Numbered from the stretch's first letter, positions 45,191-56,556 are shown. The stretch: DNA of 64,000 bases from Cladopsammia gracilis (GCA_022457155.1 JAJGOT010000456.1:312501-376500), one strand, 5' to 3'. The notes: generated from the sequence alone by a model not told the origin. Made by a program: numbers and translations.

Positions 45191-45720
45191 CATTTTATCC
45201 ATGCAACAGAAGTCAGGAAGTTCTTGTTCTGTTATTGGGGTGATGAATCCAAATTAATCAAAGATTTAAAACTCACAGAAACTTGTAAACTTGTAGTTTC
45301 TTCTGAAACTACTCAGAAAATGAATGTTTTACCATTCTACTATAACCGAGTTTCGGTACAGCTAGACAGGTTAGATCTAATTTTTGTTAGAACAGTTTAA
45401 AATCGATGGGTCCGACCCAATTGTCTGTATTACGAGAGGATGTGTCGGTATTATAACGATAGAGTTCATATGAAGTTTCGGTCTATTCGAGACCAAATGA
45501 ACCGTCCGAAATAAAAGTGTTTCTATTTCGTAGGTGTCTTAAAGGGAAGTGTCGACTTTATTTCATTCCAAGTTACTGCTGTTCATTTGAACAGGGACCC
45601 CAACCACCCAACGAGGAATGTTTAGGAAATCGCTTGTAATGGTGTTGTACTGTTTTTCCATATCGTTTTAGAGCTTTTCGATTCCCAGCTGAATATTTCA
45701 GAGGCAGAGGAAGGGCGTGA
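45191..45720. other. No supported gene
   Basis: An 88-codon plus frame (45134-45400) overlaps the end of the duplication. It shows no known domain. Confidence 0.4.
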
Positions 45721-45724
45721 GTAA

Positions 45725-46045
45725 TCTTATCCCTACAATTTACCAGCTGCTTGCGATCTCCTTTCCAAAAATCCTAGCTGGTCTTATTTTGTACCCTAAA
45801 GACTCTATTATCCAACCGAAAACAAATGGCTTGGAATTTTCCAGCTGCTTTCTTCTTTCCGAACATCCCAGCTTCTTTTATTTTGTACCCTAAAGACCTA
45901 AAGGACATCTTTTATCCAACCGAAAACAAAAGGCTTGGAATTTACCAGCTGCTTTCTCCTTTCCGAACATCCCAGCTGGTCTTATTTTGTACCCTAAAGG
46001 ACCTAAAGGACATCTTTTATCCAACCGAAAACAAAAGGCTTGGAA
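45725..46045. repeat. ~105-bp tandem repeat, three copies
   Basis: Units run from TTGGAATTTACCAGCTGC through TTTTATCCAACCGAAAACAA. The 77-codon frame here is repetitive and not a gene. Confidence 0.8.
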
Positions 46046-46179
46046 TTTTCCGATGTTAAGAAAGTTTTAGAAGACATTTTTGTAAAGAAAACTCGAGTTC
46101 GTGGTCTAATTAATTACGAATTTTTAAAGCCTTTTTAAGATGACTGAGGCTGATTTGGAATACCCTTTTCTTAATAATA

Positions 46180-46316
46180 ATTATTATTATTTTCTTAATA
46201 ATAATTATTATTTATATTTTTAATTACGGATTGTTATTATGAATATTTTTAGCATTCTAGTAGATTAATAATTGTAAACGTGAAATTGTTTGAGAATTTT
46301 TTTAATAAAGATTATT

Positions 46317-46348
<32 letters not shown>

Positions 46349-46350
46349 TC
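46180..46350. repeat. TAA/ATT microsatellite with retroelement-like tail
   Basis: The ATGAATATTTTTAGCATTCT block and following TTTAATAAAGATT match the tails at 30058 and 30168. Confidence 0.6.
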
Positions 46351-46544
46351 TGAGAGGTATAATAATTATGCATTTATATTGCGCAGGCTTCATGAGTATA
46401 TGATCGCCTGCGCATTATATCAAGTTAATAACAATAAAAATGTATACAAGGTATAACTAATTCTAAGTGCTACAGAACTTAGTAACAAAGGACCAAAAGT
46501 TTGTACTTACCACGAAGCACCTTGCTTGCCAAGCTTTCCAACGC

Positions 46545-46828
46545 GATGTCACAGGTTTAAGCAGGGCTTTATATTCGTTTTCACGGGGGGGTTAATTTCA
46601 TTTTCTATAGCGTAGTCACAGGTTTGAAGAACGTTTTTAGTTCGGTTTCATGGGACATAATTTCATTTTCTATAGCGATGTCACAGGTTTAAAGAATGTT
46701 TTTTTGTTCGGTTTCGTGGAAGATATGTTTTATTTTTATAGCGATGTCACAGGTTTAAGCAGGGTTTTGAATTCGTTTTCACGGAGGGTTAATTTCATTT
46801 TCTATAGGTTTATAGCGACGTCACAGGT
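46545..46828. repeat. ~65-bp satellite, segment 1
   Basis: Units contain AGCGATGTCACAGGTTTAAA and GTTCGGTTTC(A/G)TGG. Continues at 48106 and 49319 after nested insertions. Confidence 0.85.
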
Positions 46829-46832
46829 TTAA

Positions 46833-47457
46833 GGACGTCCGCGCGAAAATCTTCTAACGTTGATTTTTTTCTAAAACTTTTGCTATAGCCAGATAACGAG
46901 TTACTCGCGTTAGAAATGCCAAAAAAATCGGGGGTCACCGAATTTGTTTCGAAGATAAGATATCAGAAAGGCCACCTTAATTTTGAAAAATCGGTCTTCG
47001 TTACTCGATGTGGCCCCAATGTCTGTTAGTCTAAAAATATTGCAAATGAAACTCTAGAATGGAACTTTCTACGCCAAATGTTATACGAGTGGGTCTATAA
47101 AGCAAATAAAAACAACTGGTAACGTCCTTTAAAGTAAATATTATTTTTAACCGACACCATTTGCAAACCATGACAGCCGCAAAATTGGCGGGATTCGATG
47201 TTCGCGTGGGTAGAAAAATGGGAAAATTTTAAACTTCCTACGTTGGTTTTTTGTTCAATTTTTCACAGTTTGTCGAGAATTAGAAAAGAAAATTATGTAG
47301 CCAAAACGCGTAGGGGTCACCGACCATCCAAGCGAGTAAAATCTAAGTAAAGCTAACGCAACGGCTACCAGTCCTTTATCTGTTTAGATTTCTTACTTTG
47401 CGCGCGCGCTTATGTGTACGCAGTAAGGATGCGCATAAACAATCAGCGCGAACATCC
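46833..47457. mobile_element. TTAA element X, copy 1 (625 bp)
   Basis: Ends GGACGTCCGCGCGA and CAGCGCGAACATCC with TTAA at both sides, inserted in a GGTTTAAAG site of the satellite. Repeated at 48709-49316. No transposase seen. Confidence 0.75.
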
Positions 47458-47461
47458 TTAA

Positions 47462-48101
47462 GGAGGCTCGAAAGCGTTTTCAGCTGCGTGCGCGCACGAC
47501 GTGCACTCGTCATGCTTTGACGCATACGTCAGCTGATTTTCCTATTAAAAAATAGCGCGCGCAGCTCACCGGAAATGAAAATACTGCGTAAAATCGCGCG
47601 AACCGGGAATAAATCGTGCAAAAATATTCCTCTTTATCTCAAAACTTTGCTCGGTGACCTATGTTGAAATTTTTCATACAAGTAGCATTCAACTTTATCT
47701 AACATTTGAGACATTTTGGAAAAAAAACTGTACAGTGGAATTTTTTTAAATCTTTAAAAGGCCTTTATCGATTTATCTTGATTTCCACAATACAGATTTT
47801 TTTTTCAAATTTACACAGGAGGTGAAGAATATTGCAAACTTTTAAAAACGCTTATAAAAAACACAGGTCACCGAGTTAGTTTTAAAGATAGATTTAAAAA
47901 AACTGACTTTTGAGAGGTATGTCTTTGTAGGGTTATAGTTACCATGACAACTTATATGACGTCATAACTGGTCTTGAAGGAAACTTTAACAACCCTATCA
48001 TAAGCTTATCTATAATTTGTTTTAAAGACTAAAACCATAAAATTTTTATGTTTAATTGTTCTGACATGTACATAAGCTGTAAGAAACCCTTTCGAGCCTC
48101 C
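47462..48101. mobile_element. TTAA element Y (640 bp), abutting X
   Basis: Ends GGAGGCTCGAAAG and CTTTCGAGCCTCC with TTAA on both sides. It uses the TTAA at the right end of X copy 1; after it the satellite continues in register (TTAAAGAACG). Confidence 0.8.
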
Positions 48102-48105
48102 TTAA

Positions 48106-48705
48106 AGAACGTTTTTAGTTCGGTTTGATGGGACATATTTTCATTTTCTATAGCGATGTCACAGGTTTAAAGAAGGTCTTTAGTTGGGTTTCGTGGCAGA
48201 TATTTTTTTATTTTTATAGCGATGTCACAGGTTTAAGCAGGGCGTTGAATTCGTTTTCACGGGGGATTAATTTCATTTTCTACAGCCGCGACGTCACAGG
48301 TTTAAAGAACGTTTTTAGTTCGGTTTCAGGGGAAATATTTTCATTTTCTATAGCGATGTCACAACTTAAAAGAATGTTTTCAGTTCGGTTTCGTGGAAGA
48401 TATTTTTTATTTTTATAGCGATGTCACAGGTTTAAGCAGGGCTTTGAATTCGTTTTCACGGGGGATTAATTTCATTTTCTACAGCGACGACGTCACAGGT
48501 TTAAAGAACGTTTTTAGTTCGGTTTCAGGGGAAATATTTTTATTTTCTATAACGATGTCACAGGTTTAAAGAATGTTTTCAGTTCGGTTTCGTGGAGGAT
48601 ATTTTTTTATTTTCATAGCGATGTCACAGGTTTAAGCAGGGCTTTGAATTCGTTTTCACGGAGGGTTAATTTCATTTTCAATAGGCTTATAGCGGCATCA
48701 CAGGT
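48106..48705. repeat. ~65-bp satellite, segment 2
   Basis: Same unit as 46545-46828, about nine copies. Confidence 0.85.
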
Positions 48706-48708
48706 TTA

Positions 48709-49316
48709 AAATCTTCTAACATTGATTTTTTTTCTAAACCTTTTGCTACAGCCAGGTAATGAGTTACTCGTGTTAGAAATGCAAAAAAAATCGGGGGTCA
48801 TCGATTTCGTTTCGGAGATAAGATATCTGAAATGCCACCCTAATTTTGAAAAATCGGTCTTCCTTACTCGATATGGCCCCAATGTCTGTTAGTCTAAAAA
48901 TATTGCAAATGAAACTCTAGAATGGAACTTTCTACGCCAAATTTTATACGAGTGGGTTTATAAACCAAATTAAATCAACTGGCAACGTCCCTTAAAGTAA
49001 ATATTATTTTAAACCGACACCATTTGCAATGACAGCCGCAAAATTGGCGGGATTCGATGCATGCGTGGGTAGAAAAATGGGAAAATTTTAAACTTCCTAC
49101 GTTGGTTTTTTGTTCAATTTTTCACAGTTTGTCGAGAATTAGAAAAGAAAATTATGTAGCAAAAAATCGTAGGGGCCACTGACCATCCAAGCGAGTAAAA
49201 TCTAAGTAAAGCTAACGCAACGGCTACCAGTCCTTTATCTGTTTAGATTTCTTACTTTGCGCGCGCGCTCGTTCATGAGCAGTAAGGATGCGCATAAACA
49301 ATTAGCGTGAACGTCC
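48709..49316. mobile_element. Element X, copy 2 (left end truncated)
   Basis: Begins inside X at the AATCTTCTAACATTG block and ends GCGTGAACGTCC. The outer 14 bases of the left end are missing. Confidence 0.7.
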
Positions 49317-49318
49317 TA

Positions 49319-49790
49319 AAAGAACGTTTTTAGTTCGGTTTCATGGGACATATTTTTATTTTCTATAGCGATGTCACAGGTTTAAAGAAGGTTTTTAGTT
49401 GGGTTTCGTAGCAGATATTTTTTTACAGCGATGTCACAGGTTTAAGCAGGGCTTTGAATTCGTTTTCACGGGGGGTTAATTTCATTTTCTACAGCGACGT
49501 CACGGGTTTAAAGAACGTTTTTAGTTCGGTTTCAAGTTTCAAGGGAAATATTTTTATTTTCTATAGCGATGTCACAGGTTTAAAGAAGGATTTTACTACG
49601 GTTTCATGGCAGATATTTTTTGTTTTTATAGCAATGTGACAGGTATAAAGAAGGGTTTTGAGTTCAGTTTCATGGGAGATATTTTCATTTTCTGTAGCGA
49701 TGTTACAGGTTTAAGCAGGGGTTTTTCGGTTTTATTGCTGATATTATATTTTAATTCTTTAGTAATGTCATAGGTTTAAGTAAGGTTTTC
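49319..49790. repeat. ~65-bp satellite, segment 3
   Basis: Units decay towards the right edge. Confidence 0.8.
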
Positions 49791-49794
49791 AGTT

Positions 49795-50355
49795 GTAACT
49801 CAAATGTGATTGTCACGGATTGGGCAATGACGATTTGTCAATTGTAACTATTAACTGTGCGAATCCTAACGTAGTCATTGGTTATTTTTCTCGCCAATTT
49901 CAAGGTTTAGCTATTAAATCGACGTTAATGAGCTCCGAAGTCTCTGTTTTGCAACAGTCCCTGATGAAGGTTAGTTTTGTCTAACCGAAATATTGGGCAA
50001 ATATTATTAAAAGAAATCGGACGAATTCAGCTGTCTGACCAGCCTTGCATGTTAAAGTTTTTTTTTGTTTCAGTATCTCAAGTTTGTCGCACATCAGGGT
50101 CTCATCAATAAGAGTACAGACGGATGAAAAACATGGAAAGCTGAAACAATCAGCAAAACATTTTCCAAACATTTAAGCATTGCGTTCTCGACGTGACGAG
50201 ATTTCTACTACAAATCTAGAATTCGTCAACGAGAAAATCGTCCACCATAGACGAGATTTCTATAGATCAGATAAAACTAAAAAAAACTAAAAAACTGAAA
50301 ACGTAGCTCGATAAAGGTGGAAGGCGGAAGTAGTGCTTTCATTGGGTAGAGTCTA
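49795..50355. other. No gene seen
   Basis: A CCTGATGAAGG...CCGAAATATTGGGC motif (about 49960-49997) resembles the stem often found in retroelement 3' regions. Not assigned. Confidence 0.4.
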
Positions 50356-50361
50356 CTTTCT

Positions 50362-50667
50362 ATAGCTCAGAAGGAGGTCGGACACTTATTGAGAATTATA
50401 TAACGTATTGTCGACACTAACAATTTTATTTTCAATAAATTTTTAAGTGTAAAAAAGAAAATCTAAAATCCCCACTCAGGATTGAACCTGTGACCTCAGC
50501 TAGGCTTAGGCTTACATAGCCTACCGTACCACCGTACCACCTAGCTTCTCGGGTTGCTTAGTCCTAAATTTAACTATATAAACTGCTAACCCCAACCTCA
50601 ACTGAAAGCTAATCAGTTACTCCGTTATATAAGTCTCAATAAGGTGTCCGACCTCCTTCTGAGCTAT
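50362..50667. mobile_element. Inverted-repeat element containing a tRNA-like core
   Basis: ATAGCTCAGAAGGAGGTCGG, continuing ACACTTATTGAGA, is inverted at 50625-50667. The tRNA-like sequence 50466-50555 occupies the centre. Confidence 0.65.
50466..50555 (-). tRNA. tRNA-like sequence with duplicated A-box region, probable pseudogene
   Basis: On the minus strand GGTGGTACGG is tandemly repeated in the A-box area. CAGGTTCAATCCTG is B-box-like and T-rich sequence follows. Not functional-looking. Confidence 0.35.
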
Positions 50668-50669
50668 GG

Positions 50670-51085
50670 AATCTAGCAATTTCCCTTTCATTGAGCATCC
50701 AGAGCCGAACTGAACTGTGTTTCAGCACAGGCTTACCATCCTCAGTTTGTGTGGTGGACTGTGCTTTAAATGGCTGTGTCTCTTTGAAAAGCATTTATCG
50801 TCAGCACATGCCCTCTTCAAAAGCTGTAAATATCATGCTACACGGTAATCTAAGAGGACGGTACACATGTAGTTCGTAACGAGTAAACTGATGTAAACAA
50901 AACAAAACATTACAAGAGTTACAATTTAAAAGGTTACAAACATGGATCCGACAAATATGATTGGTAACTTAACTGACATGTAATTCTGTCTCTTTAAAGC
51001 ACGCAATATCAAAAGATAGGTATCGCTAATCCTTTTTTCTTCTCCGCTCTCTTCTTATCCCTTTTCTTTCTCTGTTTGATTTTCA
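50670..51085. other. No gene seen
   Basis: A 62-codon frame at 50691-50879 has no recognisable content. Confidence 0.4.
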
Positions 51086-51086
51086 A

Positions 51087-51515
51087 GCTGATTGGAGTCA
51101 TAAAACCCTTGTTTTGCGTACTTGTAATGAAAATGCTGCAACTTTTCATCATCCATATTTTACAAAAAAAAATCAGGTAGATATATATATATATTTTTTG
51201 TATATATTATATTGTTCTTCCTGTCTCTTTCTTTTCTCCACCGTTTTGTCAGTTTGCTTTGTTATCATTTTCAATTGTTCAAGATTTTCAGCCTATCCTG
51301 ATGTCGATCCGGGACCTCTCTTTGATTCATAGTCACGTGGTTTTACTGTCCAGTGTCTTTTTCCAGTCAGGCCTGAAGGAAAAATATCCCGAGCGGGGGG
51401 GGGGGGGGGGGGGGGGGGGGGAGGAGAGTAGGGGCAGTAAATGAGTATTACCTTTACATCATCAGCGTTGATTTCTTCACATCAGAAACGAATCAAGTCA
51501 TAACTTTTTCAATCC
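51087..51515 (+). repeat. Dispersed duplication, copy 2, with exon-like end
   Basis: Matches 44809-45190. The conserved peptide AYPDVDPGPLFDS ends with TAG at 51330-51332. A long G run at 51396-51420 follows. Confidence 0.45.
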
Positions 51516-51647
51516 ATTTTATCCTTGCGAGTTGTTGATAATCCTAATTCCTGGTATTGTTTAGTATCTTTGTAATGCTTTTACAAAGGTAAAAAGGTAG
51601 ACAGAAGGAAGCTGACAAACGTTTTCTTCCGTGGGGGACTACCATAT

Positions 51648-52498
51648 CAGGGGCGGATCCAGGAACTCTATAAAGAGGGGGCCGGAGCAATTTTTATAGT
51701 GACGATATGGGCGCACTAGCGCCCATCAGGAGCGCCGAAGGCGTGACAATGTAGGGGGGTTCGGGGGCATGCCCCCCCGAAAAATTTTGACAATTGGAGC
51801 ACTCGGAGATGCAATCTGGTGCATTCTGGACGTCTAAATTTATGAATTGCTTGGATTCCATATTGAACAAGAAATGCTGAAATATTTAATAAAATACAGG
51901 TGTGGTTGTCAAAGAAGTACAATAAACACTTTTAAAATGATACGTGTTTTGATGAATGACATTACCTTTTCCAACTTAACAATAACATTAAATCAAACAT
52001 GAGCCACAGCAATAGCTAGCAATTGCGGCGAGAGCGCAACCTCGCGCCAAAGCACCAACATTTCCCCCCGGAAAATTGATGCTATACTGCATGCATTCTG
52101 GGAACATTTGTGACCAAAAATGAAGGCTTCGGATGACAGATTTTAAGATAATTTTTCAAAAACAAATTAAACAAACGAAATATCCCGTGGAAATGACTTT
52201 AAGAAGAGTCACTGCAGGGGTTGATTAATGTCATTCCTTCTCTGGTTACGCTTGGCATAGTCGTCAACAATTGCACCATAATCTAAAGCTACGTCTTTGT
52301 GAACAAAGAGCAGCAACAGTGCGTTGAAGCGGTCTTCTCCCATGGTGCTTCTGTAAACACTCTTGAAACTTGTTTAAAAAGGCGGGTTGTTTCGAACAAC
52401 GCTTTTGCTAACTAAAATATTAAAAAAAAAATAATAATAATAATCCCAGGCAAAAGGGGGGCCGCGGCCCCCTCGGCCCACCCCTAAATCCGCCCCTG
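51648..52498. mobile_element. 851-bp hAT-like non-autonomous element
   Basis: CAGGGGCGGATCCAGG and CCTAAATCCGCCCCTG are the inverted ends. CATAT borders both sides as a partial target duplication. It is inserted into the leftmost unit of the 140-bp satellite (TTCCGTGGGGGACTACC on the left, ATAAAAATGACGGG on the right). The 68-codon minus frame at 51716-51922 is not convincing. Confidence 0.7.
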
Positions 52499-52502
52499 CA
52501 TA

Positions 52503-53040
52503 TAAAAATGACGGGTGTGATGGTCATACCTTACAGGTTAATAGTCGTGGTTTGGTATCACTAAGAGGGCTTGAATTGTAATGACCACTGTTAGAGTTGT
52601 GATAGCTTTATTCCGTGGGGGAACTCCCTGGGGTACTCCCACATAAAAATGAAGGGAGCTATTGTCATACCTTACAGGTTAATAGTCGTGGTTTGGTATC
52701 ACTAAGAGGGCTTGAATTGAAATGACCACTGTTAGAGTTGTGATAGCTTTTATTCCGTGGGGGGAACTCCCTGGGGTACTCAAATATAAAAATGAAGGGG
52801 GTGATGGTCATACCTTACAGGTTAATAGTCGTGGTTTGGTATCACTAAGAGGGCTGGAATTGTAATGACCACTGTTAGAGTTGTGATAGCTTTATTCCGT
52901 GGGGGAACTCCCTGGGGTACTCCCACATAAAAATGAAGGGAGTTATTGTCATACCTTACAGGTTAATAGTCGTGGTTTGGTATCACTAAGAGGGCTTGAA
53001 TCACAGAAATGACTACTGTTAGAGATATTGTGATCGCTTT
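52503..53040. repeat. ~140-bp satellite, about four units
   Basis: Units contain GTCATACCTTACAGGTTAAT, GGTATCACTAAGAGGGCT and TTCCGTGGGGGAACTCCC. Confidence 0.9.
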
Positions 53041-53390
53041 TGACAACAATATGCTGACAAGAACGACTTCTCAGAACTGAATTAGTTTTACCAAGTAGAA
53101 GTAAAAATTTATGTGAGCCACACCCACAAGACGGGTTTCTGGTACCTTTTAGGGATTCCCTTGAAAATTTCCGATGATCACCCCCCCCCCGTCAATTTTA
53201 TATCGGACACAGTTGGCGTGAATTTCTTTAGAGTGAACTTTAGTTAATAAAGCATATTATCCCCCGGCTACAGTCACTAGCGTCAATTGTAAAACACAAA
53301 ATGAAATAATCTATTTACCTCTCCTTGCGAATTTTAACCAAATTTCCAAACATTACTGAAGGTCGATAATTTACGTTCTGCTCTCCTAAC
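53041..53390. other. No gene seen
   Basis: Non-coding. Confidence 0.4.
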
Positions 53391-53391
53391 A

Positions 53392-54850
53392 CGGGTCAAC
53401 TGTTTTAGCCGAATTTCCGTGAACAGAATCTGATGAGTGATTGCATTTCAGAATAGCTCTGCTGTGTTACCTACGTAATCTTTTCCCTTATTTTTAACAC
53501 AAATTATCACGTGATTAACATGATTGATAACATAAATAGGAAAACACAACATTTCCTCCTCCTACGAGGTCAACAGTTTCAGCTAATTGTCTAATGACAA
53601 AATAATCTGTTAAAACGGATCCCATTTCGTCATGTTTTTGGTAGTCCGGCAGTTGTTTTAAGCTTTTGCACTCGCGTGACTTTCTAAAGTTAATATTTGT
53701 AAAGTGTTCTTATATTTATGGGCACGTTACCTTCACTATAAGGCATTAATTATAACATTTATAGACACAAGAGTACAGCAATTTGTTTATCTCAGTTTTC
53801 AAATTATCGCTCGATTAGAACATTTATAATATCTGCCCTCCTGTTACGAGGTCAACTGTTTCAGCTCAACGTCCATTGGAATAGAATCCTTGAAATCTAG
53901 TTAGCTTTACTGAAGTTCTTAGTAAACACAAAAGTACATTCGAATCCCGCTAACAAGAGGTCAACTGTTTTAGCTGAATTTCCGTGAACAGAATCTGGTA
54001 AGAGTGATTGCATTTCAGGAAATAGAACATCTCCGCTCGGTGTTACCTAGGTAAACTTTTCCCTTATTTTTAACACAAATTATCACATGATTAACTTGAT
54101 TGTTAACATAAATAGGAAAAAAAAAATAGGAAAACATAACATTTTGCCTTCCTTCTTCAAGGTCAACAGTTTCAGCTAATTGTCTAATGACAAAATCTGT
54201 AAATACGGATCCCATTTCGTCATGTTTTTGGTGGTCCGCAGTTGAATCAAGTTTTTGCACTCTCTTGACTTCCTAAAGTCAATATTTGTAAAGTGTACTT
54301 AAGAAAATATTACTGAGTGCACTTGCGTTAATTGGGCACATTACCTTCGCTATCAACACAAATGTTTATCTCAGTTTGCAAATTATCGCACGATTAGAAC
54401 ATTTGTAATTTCCTGCTCTCCATTCATGAGGTCAACTGCTTCAGCTCCGACGAAGGGTTGCGCTTTTAGATCTTTTTAAGGTGGCCAATTTACCTTAACA
54501 GCCGATTGTAAACATCATAATATACGAGGTCAGTTGTTTCAGCTAAACGTCTTTTAAAAAATCTGTGAAATTGGATTCCATTTCTCTCAATTTTTAGTCA
54601 GCTGTTTTAAGCTTTTTCGATCTCAAAGTTGCCGGTAATTTAGTACGTTACCCTCACTAAAGTCACTAGAACGCATCAATTATGTAATATATTCTAAAAA
54701 ATAATAATCTGCAATAATCTGTTTATCTCGCCTCGCCAGTTGAAAACATGCCAATCAATAAGTATCGTCCTGCCCTCCTAACACGAGGTCAACTGTTTTA
54801 GCTGAATTTCCGTGAACAGAATCTAAGAAGTGTGATCCCATTACAGGAAG
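53392..54850. repeat. ~560-bp upstream modules with a recurring AGGTCAACTGTTT motif
   Basis: 53392-53950 is repeated at 53955-54450, with partial third copies to 54850. The short motif (G)AGGTCAAC(T/A)GTTT occurs about eight times (near 53397, 53568, 53852, 53962, 54160, 54427, 54530 and 54786), the last about 75 bases before the TATA boxes of the Kunitz gene. AGGTCA is the nuclear-receptor half-site; regulation through it is only a possibility. Confidence 0.6.
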
Positions 54851-54859
54851 TAAGTGCCA

Positions 54860-54879
54860 TATAAAAGGATATAAAAGAG
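54860..54879 (+). promoter_or_regulatory. Tandem TATA boxes of the Kunitz gene
   Basis: Two TATAAAAG(G/A) motifs start ten bases apart at 54860 and 54870, about 100 bases before the ATG at 54964. This would place transcription start near 54890-54900 with a ~65-base leader. Confidence 0.6.
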
Positions 54880-54963
54880 AGATGTAATCACTTAGGGCAT
54901 AAACCGTTTTCACCAAAGCTGAAAGAAACAAAAAGAGACAAGTTCTGCACTGGATCTAACAAC

Positions 54964-56556
54964 ATGTTGGTTCGTGTTTTTGTTCTTTGCGTTATAATCG
55001 CTGCTATGACCACAACAGGTGAGAAGAAATGCCACATTGCTATCACCCTCAAATTGTTTGTTGCCTCAACTTACAGAAACCCACGTAGGCCATGGCACTA
55101 ACCAAAGAAAACTAATTTGCATTTCACATTTGCATTTCATATCTGTAGATGTAAATGACTGGTTTTTATTGGCATTCAAAAAGTAGGCCAACACCGATCA
55201 GAGGAATAAGATCATTATCAAGTAATTTAGTTGTTTTTTTTGAGAGAGAGACTCCTATGATTTTCGCATTTTTGCCTCAGACAAACACAATATTATAGAT
55301 TGAAGCGTGTTGCAGCATGTAGGTATTATTGCTTGGTGCTATTGGTGCCAAATTACTGTTTCATACCTGGAAACCGAAAATCTCTACAAGCATCAAGAAG
55401 CTTCGTTTTCGAACCGAAAGGCCGAGTGTCTGAATGAACGTTCAAGTCAGTAGATTAATTTTGCTTGGGGTTGCTTGACCTTAAAAACGAAGTCACGCTA
55501 CACAAGCATTTTACATGAAATAATAATTATAATATATGGTTTGCAAATACAAGAAAACATAAGGAAATATTACGAAGGACCATATTTAGAATTGGTCAAG
55601 ATTAAAAAAAAGAGTCCAAAAAGCCAACTGAAATCGCGTAAGGTATATTTATAAACGATAAGAAATCAGGATTTTATTTGCTACAGAACCAAAACGTAAT
55701 TAGGATTGCAGTGGAGTGGTGAAAGCCCTATCCTATCCCCACAAAATCAAGAATACTTTACCGTATTTTCTCGATTAAACGCCGGGCCCCGAATAAACGC
55801 CGAGTATAATAGAGGAAGTTGTAAGTAAGCCCCTCAAACGTTTATTTGTGGTATAATAAACTTAAGATTTAAGGGCAAGGTACACGGCTGCCAAGAAAAA
55901 CGAATAATAACCCTTTCTTAAAAAATGGCGGGCGAGAAAAAACTGCCGATTCAAAGAAACGCCGGGTCCACTAGGCCAAGTTTGAAATAAACGCCGGGGG
56001 CGTTTAATTGAGAAAATACGGTAATTCAATTTCAATCAAGTTAAAGGCCCATGTTCACCCAATCTGCTTTGCGCACTCGGGCTGATTTTCGCACAGACGG
56101 AAAATCGAAAAATCGACGTACCAGCCAATCATAACGCTACATTGAACGATTGAACCGTTTCAAAACAAAAACACAAGCGCGCAAAGCAGATTGGGTGAAC
56201 ATGGGCTTTTAAATCGTTTTGTTTTATTTTTCGCAAGTTTGAACCATCATCTAATTTGAGACTTTCAATACATTTTTAACCTCCCCTTACTCCCCACATG
56301 TTTGGTTTTTCCGGTTGTTCGGATTTGTTTGGGGCTAATGAAACGTTGATTTTTTGTTTCTTTTTCAAAAGGTTCAGCAAACCTTTGTTGTTTGTCCAGA
56401 GATGATGGTGTCGGTAGTTCGTACGCTGCTCGCTTCTACTACAACAAAGACACCCAGCTGTGCGAGCTTTTTATCTACAATGGATGGCTGGGAAATGAAA
56501 ATAACTTTGAATCGCGGGAGCAATGTTTGAACACTTGCGATGGAACAGATTGCTGA
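54964..56556 (+). CDS. Secreted single-domain Kunitz/BPTI-type peptide (two coding exons)
   Basis: Exon 1 (54964-55018) encodes a signal peptide, MLVRVFVLCVIIAAM..., and ends in the first base of a Gly codon before GTGAGA. Exon 2 (56372-56556) follows the acceptor TTTTTCAAAAG. The product has 79 residues. The domain keeps C5-C55 and C30-C51, the RFYYN strand and the GNENNF segment in BPTI numbering. The pair that forms the C14-C38 bridge reads Gly and Trp. Two other cysteines occur, one directly after C5 and one at the C terminus (DGTDC), which could pair with each other. Loss of the same bridge is known in cone-snail conkunitzin-S1, a potassium-channel blocker. Whether this peptide is an inhibitor, a toxin or neither cannot be told from sequence. 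Confidence 0.88.
55761..56021. mobile_element. 261-bp TA-flanked MITE
   Basis: CCGTATTTTCTCGATTAAAC and GTTTAATTGAGAAAATACGG are inverted ends, with TA on both sides as for Tc1/mariner-type targets. ATAAACGCCGGG occurs several times inside. Confidence 0.8.
56045..56208. mobile_element. 164-bp TTAA MITE
   Basis: AGGCCCATGTTCACCCAATC is inverted at the right end, with TTAA on both sides. It resembles the LINE-nested copy at 42708-42860. Confidence 0.8.

Larger units (their letters stand above)
55019..56371 (+). other. Intron 1 of the Kunitz gene
   Basis: A 1.35-kb phase-1 intron. It carries two MITEs (55761-56021 and 56045-56208); nothing else was recognised. Confidence 0.75.

Noticed and set aside
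54015..54260. 81-codon minus-strand frame upstream of the Kunitz gene
   Set aside because: Lies in the repeated module; the sister module has stops in this frame.
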